Assembly (NCBI RefSeq): GCF_043641665.1
Contig: NC_092180.1
Coordinates: 15,617,891 to 15,681,890, forward strand
Length of the DNA: 64,000 nt
Direction: 5' to 3'
DNA from: Enoplosus armatus
Lineage: Eukaryota > Chordata > Actinopteri > Centrarchiformes > Enoplosidae
Under the pieces are notes generated by a model. That model had not been told where the DNA came from and ran no database searches. It saw only the letters and a program-made list of their open reading frames with translations. The translations under genes were made by a program, and so were the position numbers. Below are positions 13,961 to 24,175 of this stretch, piece by piece. How positions within the stretch are numbered: the first letter of the stretch is position 1; every line of letters starts with the position of its first letter.

Positions 13961-15668
13961 GGGAGTCAGCACGCACTGTCTGGGGTCACACTGATGTTTA
14001 TCTCTGCTTTAATACCGCCGAAGGTGCATTTAATGGATGCTAATGGACTGCGGCATCACTGACATCTTTAAATCAGAATGCTTGAAAAGAAAATGGATCG
14101 TCCATAGCTTTTCTCACAAAGCTGTTAATTCTTCATGTTGGTAAAATATATGTCAATACATTTCATGCAGCAGAGGGACGTAAGCAAGGCTTTCTAAGGG
14201 AATCTACACTAAGTAGTAACGTAAATATCCTGCATTGGCCCATTTTGCTGTGAATTGTAGTTGTTACCCCAAACTGTACTGGTTGCACTGGACACAGTAC
14301 ATACACGTTGCACAGAAGGCAGTGGGGTGGGGGTGTCAGTAGGGGCAGATCCATCCAGATTCAACAGATCCATGGGTGTCAGCCCACTCCTACCCCAGCA
14401 GCTCTGCAGAAGGACCTAAACTTATTATCAAAACTTTGCCCACCTCATTTAGTGTTTGCAATTTAAGTACCAGATGTGTTAAGAATAATTTAATAAATCA
14501 TCTTTTGTTTTGTTGTTTCAAGGATTTGTATTTTTACAACTGTTTTCAATCGCTGTAACTGTTTCATGTCATATTGGGTGATTTTACACATTCCTTTATT
14601 ATTAGTCCATTAGTCTACAGCATTACGTTTTTTGAATGTAATTAGATAATCGTTATTTTTTAGTAATAGCAACTCAGTAAATTTGCATTATGTTGATTAA
14701 TTGTAGGCAGGTCTGCCTTTCCCAGTATTCACAGGAAATCATATATTCATGTACTGAACATGATGTGATACAGGCCTGTGGCCGCTGAATTTAAAGTCTG
14801 TCATTAATTACATAAATTGGAAACAATTGCTATTGTCTTGAAACCCTGCATGTAACCATGCCAAAGAAGTACATTTTAAAATACTGCAATAAATGTATCC
14901 TTTTATTGTGTAATATGTCACCACTGCTGATCTTTATACTTTTAGGAAACAGCTGAAATTATACCTCATCATTCTTTCACTGTGATGTTGTGCATCATTT
15001 TCGGCAGAAGCTTGCCAGCCATATGTTTAGTTGAATAACGAATCTTACACTGTCATGTTAAAAGACATAACTTTACAATACTTTTATGACACAAGACACA
15101 AGAATAACTGTTACACCCTTTTTTTGATTGGTACATTTTACATTGACAAGCACACAATTCTGGAAATCCCCTTTTCTTTAAAAAAAAAAAAAATCCCAGT
15201 CTCATTTTTCATATGAAAAAAACTCCATTAAAACCTTAATATTTTTCATTAGTCCTTTTTATTTTGTTTCAAATCTATTTTTATGTATCTATTTACGTTC
15301 GCAGTGCTTTTTAAACTTTATTTCACCCCATTTACATTTGTATTTGTTCTGTCATATTTTATTTTGTTGTTACTCCTCGTTTTGTATAATTTGTTACCTC
15401 TTGTATACTATATTGAATGTTTTGGATTACAAAGTACAGATATAAGAAGTATTTTCACATTAAGTTTGTGCAATTGTGCGAAATCAACGTTTTTTTGACA
15501 GGTAACTTTATTGGATATTGTGCTTTTATTTTGAAGGTTTCAGACCAGAAGTGCTGTTGCTGTTGGCGGAAATCAGGCGGGCATTTGAAAACAAGCTAAC
15601 TGCAAGTTGTTGTTAGTATGTATATTAGCTCTATTTAACGAAATTAAGAAAGACGGGGAATTTTCTTC
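13961..15668. other. intergenic, AT-rich, no gene seen
   Basis: This lies between the divergent starts of tcf12 (minus) and the RWR-module gene (plus). It is AT-rich with scattered short frames of no recognisable family. An A-tract lies near 15180-15193. Confidence 0.55.
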
Positions 15669-15910
15669 ATGTCAAAACAACGGGCGAAAACAACACAACC
15701 CTCTGATATTAATCAGACTTCAGCTCCAGTGGCGAAAAAGTCAAAACCAGTCCGTCGATCCGAGGAAGGTCTGAGAGCAAGAAAGGAAAGCGACCGTCTG
15801 CGAGTCAAAACAAGGATAAACATCTCGTACAGCTTTACAAGGTGGAGAAAGTTCAAAGAGGAAAAGAGTCTACGAACTGATGGAGACGTCGCTAACTATC
15901 TGTTGAACTT
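15669..15910 (+). CDS. alternative first coding exon 1a of an RWR-module, transposon-related fish gene
   Basis: The ATG opens a frame that runs to a donor (TT|GTAAGT) in phase 2 after 80 codons. The product is basic at the start, then RARKESDRLRVKTRINISY followed by FTRWRKFKEEKSLRTDGDVANYLLN. The same pattern, (K/R)ESD..R.KTR(I/V)N...F.RWR...TD...A..LL, is in the exon at 16531-16751, so the two exons are paralogous. I recall this module opening many poorly characterised teleost proteins that continue with a YE(R/K) segment and an acidic stretch. The exon at 26678 begins with the base needed to give LLNFYERRS, so I infer splicing to it; that protein would be 214 residues. Function is unknown. 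Confidence 0.6.
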
Positions 15911-16530
15911 GTAAGTATTTGGTGAAAGCCCCGTTTGGCCATGTTCCTGACTGATAACAGCACTATGTGACCTCGACTGTAATTTAAAGTATTTTGCTAA
16001 CAAATACACACTGTCATCAAAGCGTTTAAAGCAGGCTATGTTAAACATAGAAAAGGCTAGTTGTAAATAAATAAATAAATCAATAAACTTAAAGAAAGGG
16101 GGGGTATATCCTCTGTCGTTACAGGAGTTATGATAAGCTCTCATCTGGCTTGTATCTTGTTTTTTCTTCGTTTTATTGAAGAAAAATGCTAACTGAAATG
16201 TAAATACACATCTAAACAGTTAATTTAAAGAGAAAAGAGCTCTTAAAGAAAATGGTTAAAGTGGCAATAGATACGTTTTTCACTTTAACTTATCACTATG
16301 AAGTAAATGTTGATTGCACAATGTAATGGCTACACAATGATGACAACATCGGCGTTTATATTGGTTCCCTATAAGCATCGGTTTCCATGTGCAATTCTGT
16401 CTGCCACCGGGTACGATCCGGCCTCCCGGGAAAATTAAGGCACGAAGGAAGTGCGTCAACCATTGCTCAACCAAAAACGGAAGCGTTGTTTTCCCTGGTA
16501 ACTATTGGTAGCTATCCCCAGGTAGTAGAA

Positions 16531-16751
16531 ATGGCGGGCGGTGGCACAGCTGGAGAAACTGTAGAAACTTTACCAGGCAAAAGAAAAAGATCCACTTTGT
16601 CGGAAGAGGCAAAGAGGGCGAAGAGGGAGAGTGATAAAAACCGAGGGAAAACGAGAGTGAACCTCGGACGGGCTTTCCCTCGCTGGAGAGAGCTCCGGGA
16701 CTCAAGAGGGTTCAAAACCGATGTTCATATGGCGTTTTTTCTTCTAGATCA
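16531..16751 (+). CDS. alternative first coding exon 1b of the RWR-module gene
   Basis: The ATG gives MAGGGTAGETVETLPGKRKR and the exon ends FLLD(H) at a CA|GTAAGT donor, again in phase 2 (73 codons plus 2 bases). The core RESDKNRGKTRVNL and FPRWRELRDSRGFKTD parallel exon 1a. Joining it to the exon at 26678 reads LLDHYERRS and yields 207 residues with no stop. Exons 1a and 1b may be alternative promoters of one gene, or one may be the start of a duplicate that lost its body. GCTAGC motifs around 16875-16985 resemble those at other gene starts here. The Lys/Arg-rich N-terminus suggests nuclear location, but no activity can be assigned. Confidence 0.6.
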
Positions 16752-19700
16752 GTAAGTAACTAAACATGCCTACTTATTAATACTACCGGCTGTTTTACTC
16801 TGACTTTATCATAGCACTTTATCTGGGTTTCTGGTTTAAATCGGAATTCTTACTTTCTTCCTTTGCACAGTAACCAGGCTGCTAGCGGTAGCCATGTTCT
16901 TCAATGAACATGCTTAGGTTTCGGACATACTAAAAAAGTATCTCACTTGCTATTTTAGCTGCTAGCATGTTAGTATGCAGCGTGTCCTGTGTTGTCGGTA
17001 GTTGCTAGGCTGTGATGACAACGGTAAACGCTCCGGTTGATTTTGCGACAGTGGCGCCAACAATAGTACCACTTGTTAACGCTAGGGGGTGTAGTTGTCT
17101 GTTTCCACTCAAGCTTTCTGCTGCATATTACAGCTCAGTTTACCTACAGGTGTGTTCAGGGACAATAACATGGTTTTTATTGTTAGCATTGGCAAGCGGT
17201 GCTGAAATGTGGAGGTGCCAACTGCAAACTAAAATAGTCTTGAAATATTTAATATGCAGAATCACGACTGCATATTACACTTAAACACTTCCCTCTCATC
17301 GTTAAATGCTCTTCAAGACCACTGTAACACAGTGCAGCGCGGTCCTTCCGCCGTGTGGGAACTATTTTTTCCTCCGCGCTGGCGAGAAACCAGACAAGAG
17401 GACTGCAGTAAAGTTGGGTTTACATTGGCTCTCGCTGTGACATGGGGATGCGCAACGTGTGTTATTAATAAAAATATCAATGTCTTTTACACATTTTACT
17501 TGTCACCACCTCCAGCAACTGCTTTGTGGATTTGTTGTTTTTGTTTTAATGTGCATTTTAGGTGGTTTAATTAGTGAAGTAGTATTCCATGAAGGCTAAA
17601 AAGTAAAATTTTATTCCAGTGAGTCACAAATGCAGATTTCATTTCCCCCCCAAGGTTTAATAAAAATATATACCGGTTTAACACAAACTTATGGAGTAGA
17701 CGATGGACAATTATCAATAATTATCAAATGAACTGCCTTGTAAAGTTGTTACAATAGATAGATGCTCAAATGTTCTTACCTTTTAGGTATGTGACTAATG
17801 TTGATTGAAGGCACCTACACTTTGAGAGGATGAGTTTGAGTGGTTTATAAACATGGAGAAGACCGTTTGGTGTGAATTTTTTAGGGTGTTCTCACAGAAT
17901 ATTCATAGTTATCCGGTTGCATGAAGTGAAAGAGGAGGCAGGTTGTGACTGAAACTATTATGACCGAAAAAGGAACAAACTTGAAACTGAAATTGCACAG
18001 AACATAAGTGTGTGGAAACGTCATGTGCGGTGGATGAGCTGGTACACATGCCACTGACTGCAGCAGCCTGGGTTTGACCCATTACTCCTACAAAGAGGTT
18101 TTCTGCTATGAGTTGTATTTTGTTTTACTCAGATAAGACCAAAACGTAACAAGCAATATGTTACAAGTTGACTAAACTTAACCAAAGTTCTTTTACTCCA
18201 AATTAGTTTTACAGCTTGATAATAGATGTTTCAGTTGGCTTACTTTAAGATTCTAGATAATCCAAACCATAACCTTAATTTCAACATGTGTTTTGTTGCA
18301 GGTCAATCAACTGGATATGCATAGATATAGTGTGACTCAAATTCAGTATGTAAATAAATCAAGAATGCAACACTAAGCAAAAACAATGTGTGAACCTTTT
18401 GTGAAACAAGCGGGGTGTTGGTGCATCACTAGGGGTTGCCCCTCCTATCTTATCCAGATGTTTGATTGAATGAGGCTTGTTACACCTACAGGAGCTTTAG
18501 TAAACTCAGTCCCAGAACCACCAACACGTTTGGCACTGTGCACTCATCCACACTTACTGTGCAGCACATGTGCTTACATAGGCTCCGGCAGCCAAAATAT
18601 TGCAATAGACTGAATGTAAAAAATACAAGTTAAATGTGTAAAGACTACACACTTTAAACATGGCTTCAGTACTTTATCTATCAACTTATAGTAAACATCA
18701 AACTGCACCCTGACGAAAACAAATACATATCAAAATGTTTCTGTGTGTGGAGTTTTGAGTTATTGGCTGCATGCAGGCATGGTAGGCTGCTCTGCTGTTA
18801 ATCCTGGATATGTATTTGACACAGTGAGTTACAGGTCAGATGAAGGAGTATTTAATAAATGGTTGTTTGAACAGGGTAAGGCATGTGGTGCAGTGTGTTG
18901 ACTGAATTAAAGGTTCCATATTATTCATCCCTGTCTCATTATGAATACATATTGTTTGCGATATGTGTGATTGTAACATGAATACATTTAGCTGAAGCTA
19001 TAACAAATATAAAACCAACTTCACAGTAAAGCCTGTTAAGGAACACTTAAAAGTACAAAAGATCCAACCATTGAATGTAGCAATAGAGTAATCATTAATT
19101 ATTTTTAGTATAGATGGTTATTTCTTATTAGTTGCATAACACAAATATGTCCAGTCATTTCATATACGTAGACTATGGGAGCCCAGTGTTACATTTAGCA
19201 GAGTTACATGGTTACAGTACAGTCTTTTCTGAATCCTCCAGATGACAGGGTTTTCTGAAATGAGTTTTGTCCTTGAATGAATTATAGAAAAACATATGGT
19301 ATGTGTGTTAACTGTCTGAATTACATTACATAGCCCCCAGAATTAATTTTCTGTGCAGTGACCTCACAGAGTAGTTAAAATGTTTTCAGCCAGATTTTGA
19401 GACACTTTAGGAAATAAAGAGCCCCAAGCAAAAAGCCAGCGGACACTCTTAAAGCAACTTAAACCATGTTGAGTTTAGGGGAGAGGTGTGTGTGATTTCC
19501 ATGTCCTGTAATTCAATTCCATATAAAATGTATTAACATTAAAAACACCACTGAACATAGTTACTACCAGGGAAACCACCCAGCTCAACCGTGATGTGCT
19601 GATGTTCAGTTTCTAGTGTAACACTGACTGTCAGTCTATTCAGACAACAAAAGTGTTGAACTTCTGCATTAAAACCTAAAAATCATGCCAGAGGAAATCT

Positions 19701-21060
19701 TTTGTTATCTAATTCAAATTTTCTCATATACGGAAACATGGCTCCTTGGGCCCCGCTGCACTGTATTATTAATTCCAGACTGCCACCTGTTGGACAAACT
19801 CAGATCAACAAACTTCACCAGATGTTCTTCACCAATGCAAATACTCAGAGAAGCAGATGGAAAAAAATGTTTCAACATAGTTTTATTGTTTACTTCCAAT
19901 ATTTCACAGATGTTTTAAATAAACAAATGAGTAAACAAGTCAAAACACAAAGTTAGAATTGACTGTTAACACATGTTTCACAGCTATGTAGTTTTAGAAA
20001 CATTTTAAATGTACAAACAATATTTGTGCAGAAAAACATGCTAATATGGCATTTTTGGGCCCTCTCAAAAATATACTTGCCCTGTAGCCCACACACTAAT
20101 TCACCATTGTCCAAGCTGTGTGAATATGGGCGGAGGGAGATGGCAGCCTGTACCTACCTGTCAGATGCATCCATTTAGTGTGCTTGTCTTCCGAAAGGTG
20201 GGCAGCATTTATTGCTATTCCAAATTCTGTTCCTGTTTGGTGGGTGTGACGGAGGGTGTTCTTGTGCATGTACTGTGAAATGCAGAATGCATACAGGCAT
20301 AAAACAAATGATCAAAATTGAATTGCAGCAAATAGCCTGTTTTTGTTGGATCCTCCCTGCCCGATAAAGTCCAACATCTTTCAAACTCCATGCCCTCAGT
20401 TTATAACAAAGACTTTCTTTCAAAAATGTGTAGTCTTCAAGCACAAGATGAGATAACCCTGTTGACATCACTATGACTTCATCAGGGTTGTCTTCAAAGC
20501 TCCTCCAGAGCTCATTGTACAACTACTTTACTTTACTTTAAACTGACCTTTATGTGTAGAATTAGTGGGGAAACCCTTTACTATTTCTTTATCCCATCCA
20601 GTTTGGAGGTCCACAATAGGACATCAAACTCTTAAGTCATGAAAAGTGGTATAAAATTAAACTGTCACCGGGAAAAATGCTACTATGAAATATAACGACT
20701 TGAATAACTGCATTTAAACAAAATAGCAAATAAGATATAAATGATAGAATAAAAATCTCAAATAAAATGGTTACTATGAAAATAAGAAAGATGATATAGC
20801 ATTTCATAATGAGCTGAGTCTGAAGTTAATTGTTTTGGTTAATTGATGTATTTTTTATTAATTCTAACCATTAATTATTCCATAATGTACTATTTGTTTG
20901 TTTATTTATTTATATCGTATTATCATGCTTTCTATCATATTACTAAATACATACATTTAACAATCTTACACATTTTTAGCTTGAAGGTTCATCTTTGACC
21001 TCACAAAAGTAGCACAATGACCTCAATCCACTGATAAGGGATTGGTTGGTTGTCATGGAG
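16752..21060. other. large intron of the RWR-module gene, little recognisable
   Basis: No coding exon with a recognisable family was seen. A CpG-richer patch near 17010-17110 and 17330-17455 could mark another start region, but no splice-consistent exon was found. A dispersed repeat pair member lies at 20355-20520. Confidence 0.45.
20355..20520 (-). repeat. dispersed repeat shared with 63190-63390
   Basis: The two regions share ctttcaaact..c..cctcagtttataa-type text, agactttct and tcaagcacaag in the same order and orientation. Both give related short open pieces on the minus strand (..SL.YKL...SLK(D/E)VG). This looks like an old interspersed element of unknown class. Confidence 0.5.
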
Positions 21061-21076
21061 ATAGTTCAGCGGTTAT

Positions 21077-21256
21077 CACGTGGGAAAAGTGTTTGTGTGG
21101 TTTTGTATTTCAGCCCAGTGAAGTTTAACAAATAAAATCGATAAAGCAGAGCGAGATGTATCTTTCGTCCTTCTACGGTTTCTCTCCCTCCTTTCCTTTA
21201 TATTTTGACCCCCCCCCCCCCCCCCCCCCCCCCGACTACTACATTTCCCAGAATGC
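21077..21256 (+). promoter_or_regulatory. promoter of the THAP gene: E-box and ZNF143/THAP11-type site
   Basis: CACGTG lies at 21077-21082. ACTACATTTCCCAGAATGC at 21238-21256 is a close match to the ACTACAATTCCCAGNATGC element bound by ZNF143 and THAP11 in vertebrate promoters. It sits 170 bp before the THAP gene ATG and directly after a run of 25 C. Site identity is seen in sequence; factor binding is inferred from known consensus. Confidence 0.6.
21209..21233 (+). repeat. poly-C tract, 25 nt
   Basis: An uninterrupted run of C at the THAP gene promoter (G25 on the minus strand) could form a G-quadruplex or i-motif and is prone to length change or assembly error. Confidence 0.9.
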
Positions 21257-21425
21257 AAAGCGACAACGTCTTTACACTCTTGTGTTTACGCTTAGCGGTC
21301 ACGTTAACCAATTGCCGGAGCAGACAGTTGGTCACTGTACTACAGACAACTCAGGAATGGTGGCAGTCGTCAGTGTATAATTCCTCGTTTCTTTGACACT
21401 GAGGTCGGGCTGTGTTCTTGTCACG

Positions 21426-23669
21426 ATGCCGGGGATGTGCTCTGTTCCGGGCTGTAAGGGCTACAAGAAGGCGAGGTCCCGGGGAGTCGTGTTCCACTCG
21501 CTGCCCACCAGAGACCCGGAGCGATGCAGAAAGTGGTTAAAGGCCATACTTAACCCCAAATTTGACGAAAACACACCAGTAAGTAAATACGGCAATATAA
21601 GAGTATGTAGCCAGCATTTTAAACCGGAAGATTACGAGCCGGACATACAGGCAGAACTCATGAAAACAACGCCCCGAAAAGTCCTCAAGTCCCACGTAAT
21701 TCCATCAGTTTTCTCTGGAAGACAGCAAGAGGACTTCAGCAGACCTCTGGCAGCAGAAGACAGGAGCCTAACAGAGGTAAGTCTTTAATTTGACCGGTCA
21801 GAGGTATGGTTTTATAGACAATCCCAAATGTGTGCTTTTGATGCTTGAAAGAGGGATTTTTCTTGAAACTTGACCATCCATTTAGTGGAAAGGTCAAGTT
21901 GAAATTGGTGCACAAAACTGAGGGAAAAACGTTGGAGTGAGTAATTATCGGTTTCCAGTAAAGGATGCAGAGCTAAGAGCTGTAAACAATCCAAAATATG
22001 TTGAGAGCAGCAGTCTGAAAAGCCCCAGTTTGCAGTCTCCATTTAAAACCAATGGACTTTGAGTGGCATTTTGTTTGGGAGTGAAAAAAGTACATTGTAT
22101 TACACAAGAAACACTTTAACTGGTGATTTTGCACTCAGACAAATATAACTGATAATAAAATCTTTCAATAGTGTTTCAGGTTGTAATCATTACCATCGTT
22201 GTTTAGATCAGGAAACTGGCACAACTTGAGAAATTAGTGTTTATTGAGCAGCAAACAGAATATTTATTCATCCAGATGAGTGTAAGAGTCTTTACAGGAT
22301 TCTTCAATTACTTCCAGAATAACAAAACATTTTGATAAATGACCTTCAAGATTTTTCAAAACCACCAGGGATTCATTTTTGTGGAAAAACAAGCAATTCA
22401 CTCTGACTTGAATGTAATTGCAATACATGAGTGGCACAAACTTGTTATTTTGTTTACTCACTACTACCAACTGTACTTATATCAAAACTGTTTTGTTTTT
22501 TTTAATTCGGCGGAGGCTCCCAGTGCCGCTGCTCAAGCCTGTAGCTCAGTGGTTTCAGGTTCCAGCATGGATAGCGTGTTGCGATGGTCCTCTGTCTTAA
22601 CTTCAGTAAGTAGTAAAGCTATCTTCCTAAGATTTCATGTTTTGTTGTCATGGGTTAGCATGTGGTTCATTTAGATTTGTAAATATAGTAGTAAATTGGA
22701 CAGCCACCCTCTTTTCTGAATGTAGCACTTGTTATTTTGAATCAGTACTGCTGTCTTAATGATCACTGTGTTCACTCAAGGGTCCGACTACATCTTCACA
22801 AGCTTCTTCTTTGGGTGTTCAAGGTACTGGTGTGGATACGACATCACCTTCTCCCTCACTGCCCATTCCTGTAAGTATAACACATGACACTGGTAGCCCT
22901 TGTCTGTTAAAATGAGATATCACGCAGTCAAAATTAATGTGTGTTGGTATTGTGAACCTTATTCAGATGAGTTGCACACACAGTTACTTGTAACTAATTT
23001 AAAATTTGACATCTGTCTCTGTTATCCCAGATTGCTTCAGGAGCTCCAAGCACCTCATCCCAGTCTCCTCCACCAGCTGAACTGAGCGATGGTTTGTGCA
23101 GTGAGGCATCTGTGGATCGTCTGAACGAGAGTGTCCACCAAGAGACGGAATTGAACTCGACAGCAACGTCAAAATCAGACGAGGACGCAGAAAAAGACTC
23201 ACATCAGTCAAAGACTATTGTGAATGACAGCTGCTTGATGGAGCTGTTTAAGAAGTGTCAGACGTGTGGACAGCCCATAACCAAAAAGAAGGTGTCTCAC
23301 TGTGGTGCACAGAAGAAGGTGAGGTGGAGCTGCCTTGGTGGACACAGGGGCTTGTGGATGTCATCTCCTCACCTTTGGGAGGCGTTTCCTGAAATCCACC
23401 TTCTTACGACTCTTTCCGTTCTTTTCTCTGGAGGCACCTTCACACACTTTAAGAAATGGGCCAAACACCTCCACCTGAATTTCATGGGGCATAAAACCTT
23501 TTTTGAAATTCAGAAGGCATACCTCAACCCAGAAATGAAACAGATGAGCAGGACTGAGCAGGAAGGGGTCTTTGCAAAGGGGGTCCACCAACAGCCTGAA
23601 GGCACTCTTCGTCGCATTTCAGGTGATTGCTGTTGCTGTGATTCTCCTGGTTTCAGCGACAAGAACTGA
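21426..23669 (+). CDS. THAP-domain protein fused to a truncated transposase-like domain
   Basis: Four exons, 21426-21776, 22516-22605, 22781-22870 and 23031-23669, all join in phase 0 and give 389 residues. Residues 1-90 form a THAP DNA-binding zinc finger: C5, C10, C61 and H64 as ligands, with W37, F65 and the late VIPSVF box (AVPTIF equivalent). A low-complexity Ser/Thr/Pro linker follows. Residues ~250-376 have CQTC, then C278..H282...W286 and FFEIQKAYLNPEM, and end GD..CDSPGFSDKN. That order resembles Kolobok-like THAP transposases, in which GDGR.DSPG..AK carries the first catalytic Asp; here the protein stops 15 residues after that GD. The upstream ATG at 21393 is also in frame, but 21426 places MPGMC at the start as THAP proteins usually have. 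It probably binds DNA but cannot transpose. Exon 4 also has a possible donor at 23622. Confidence 0.78.
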
Positions 23670-23893
23670 AGTGTGAGACTTCAACGTCTCTTTTTCTTTC
23701 AGGGGCTAGATACATAAAACTGTACAAGTTCAAGACTAAACCTTTGTGTATGCACAAAGGAAGAAATACACTATACAGAACTTGACCATTATCAGCAGCC
23801 GGTTGGTAGATAGAGCATGTTGAGTTAGTGGCAAGATGTCATTTTTCATGTCAGCCTTTTCTTCAACGAGCAAAAAACCATGGTCTGCCAGTA

Positions 23894-24175
23894 CCATCCA
23901 TCCATTAGCCAAACCCACTTATCCTTTAGAGGGTCACGGGTGGCTGGAGCCCATCCCAGCTGACATAAGGTGAGAGGCGGGGTACACCCTGAACAGGTCG
24001 GCAGTCAAACACAGGGCTGACACATAGAGACAGACGGCCATTCACACACACATTCATACCCACAGGAAATTTAGTGTTGCCAATTAACCTAACCTGCCTG
24101 ACTGTCAGAGAAAACCACAGCACTCTGAGAAAACCTACACTGGCACAGGGAGAACATGCAAAGTCTCCAACAACA
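23894..24175 (-). repeat. teleost interspersed repeat (CATCCATCC...GGAGAACATGCAAA type)
   Basis: The text ccatccatccattag, then ctggagcccatcccagctgac, ggcggggtacaccctgaaca, ccaattaacctaacctgc and gggagaacatgcaaa are landmarks of a very common fish repeat. This copy is diverged. I recognise the element but am not sure of its formal family name, and the strand given is arbitrary. Confidence 0.7.

Noticed and set aside
20175..20522. A 115-codon minus-strand open frame.
   Set aside because: Part of it lies in a dispersed repeat also present at 63.2 kb; no known family, promoter or splice support.
21156..21396. Open frames encoding poly-Pro upstream of the THAP gene.
   Set aside because: They are produced by the C25 homopolymer and lie in the promoter region.
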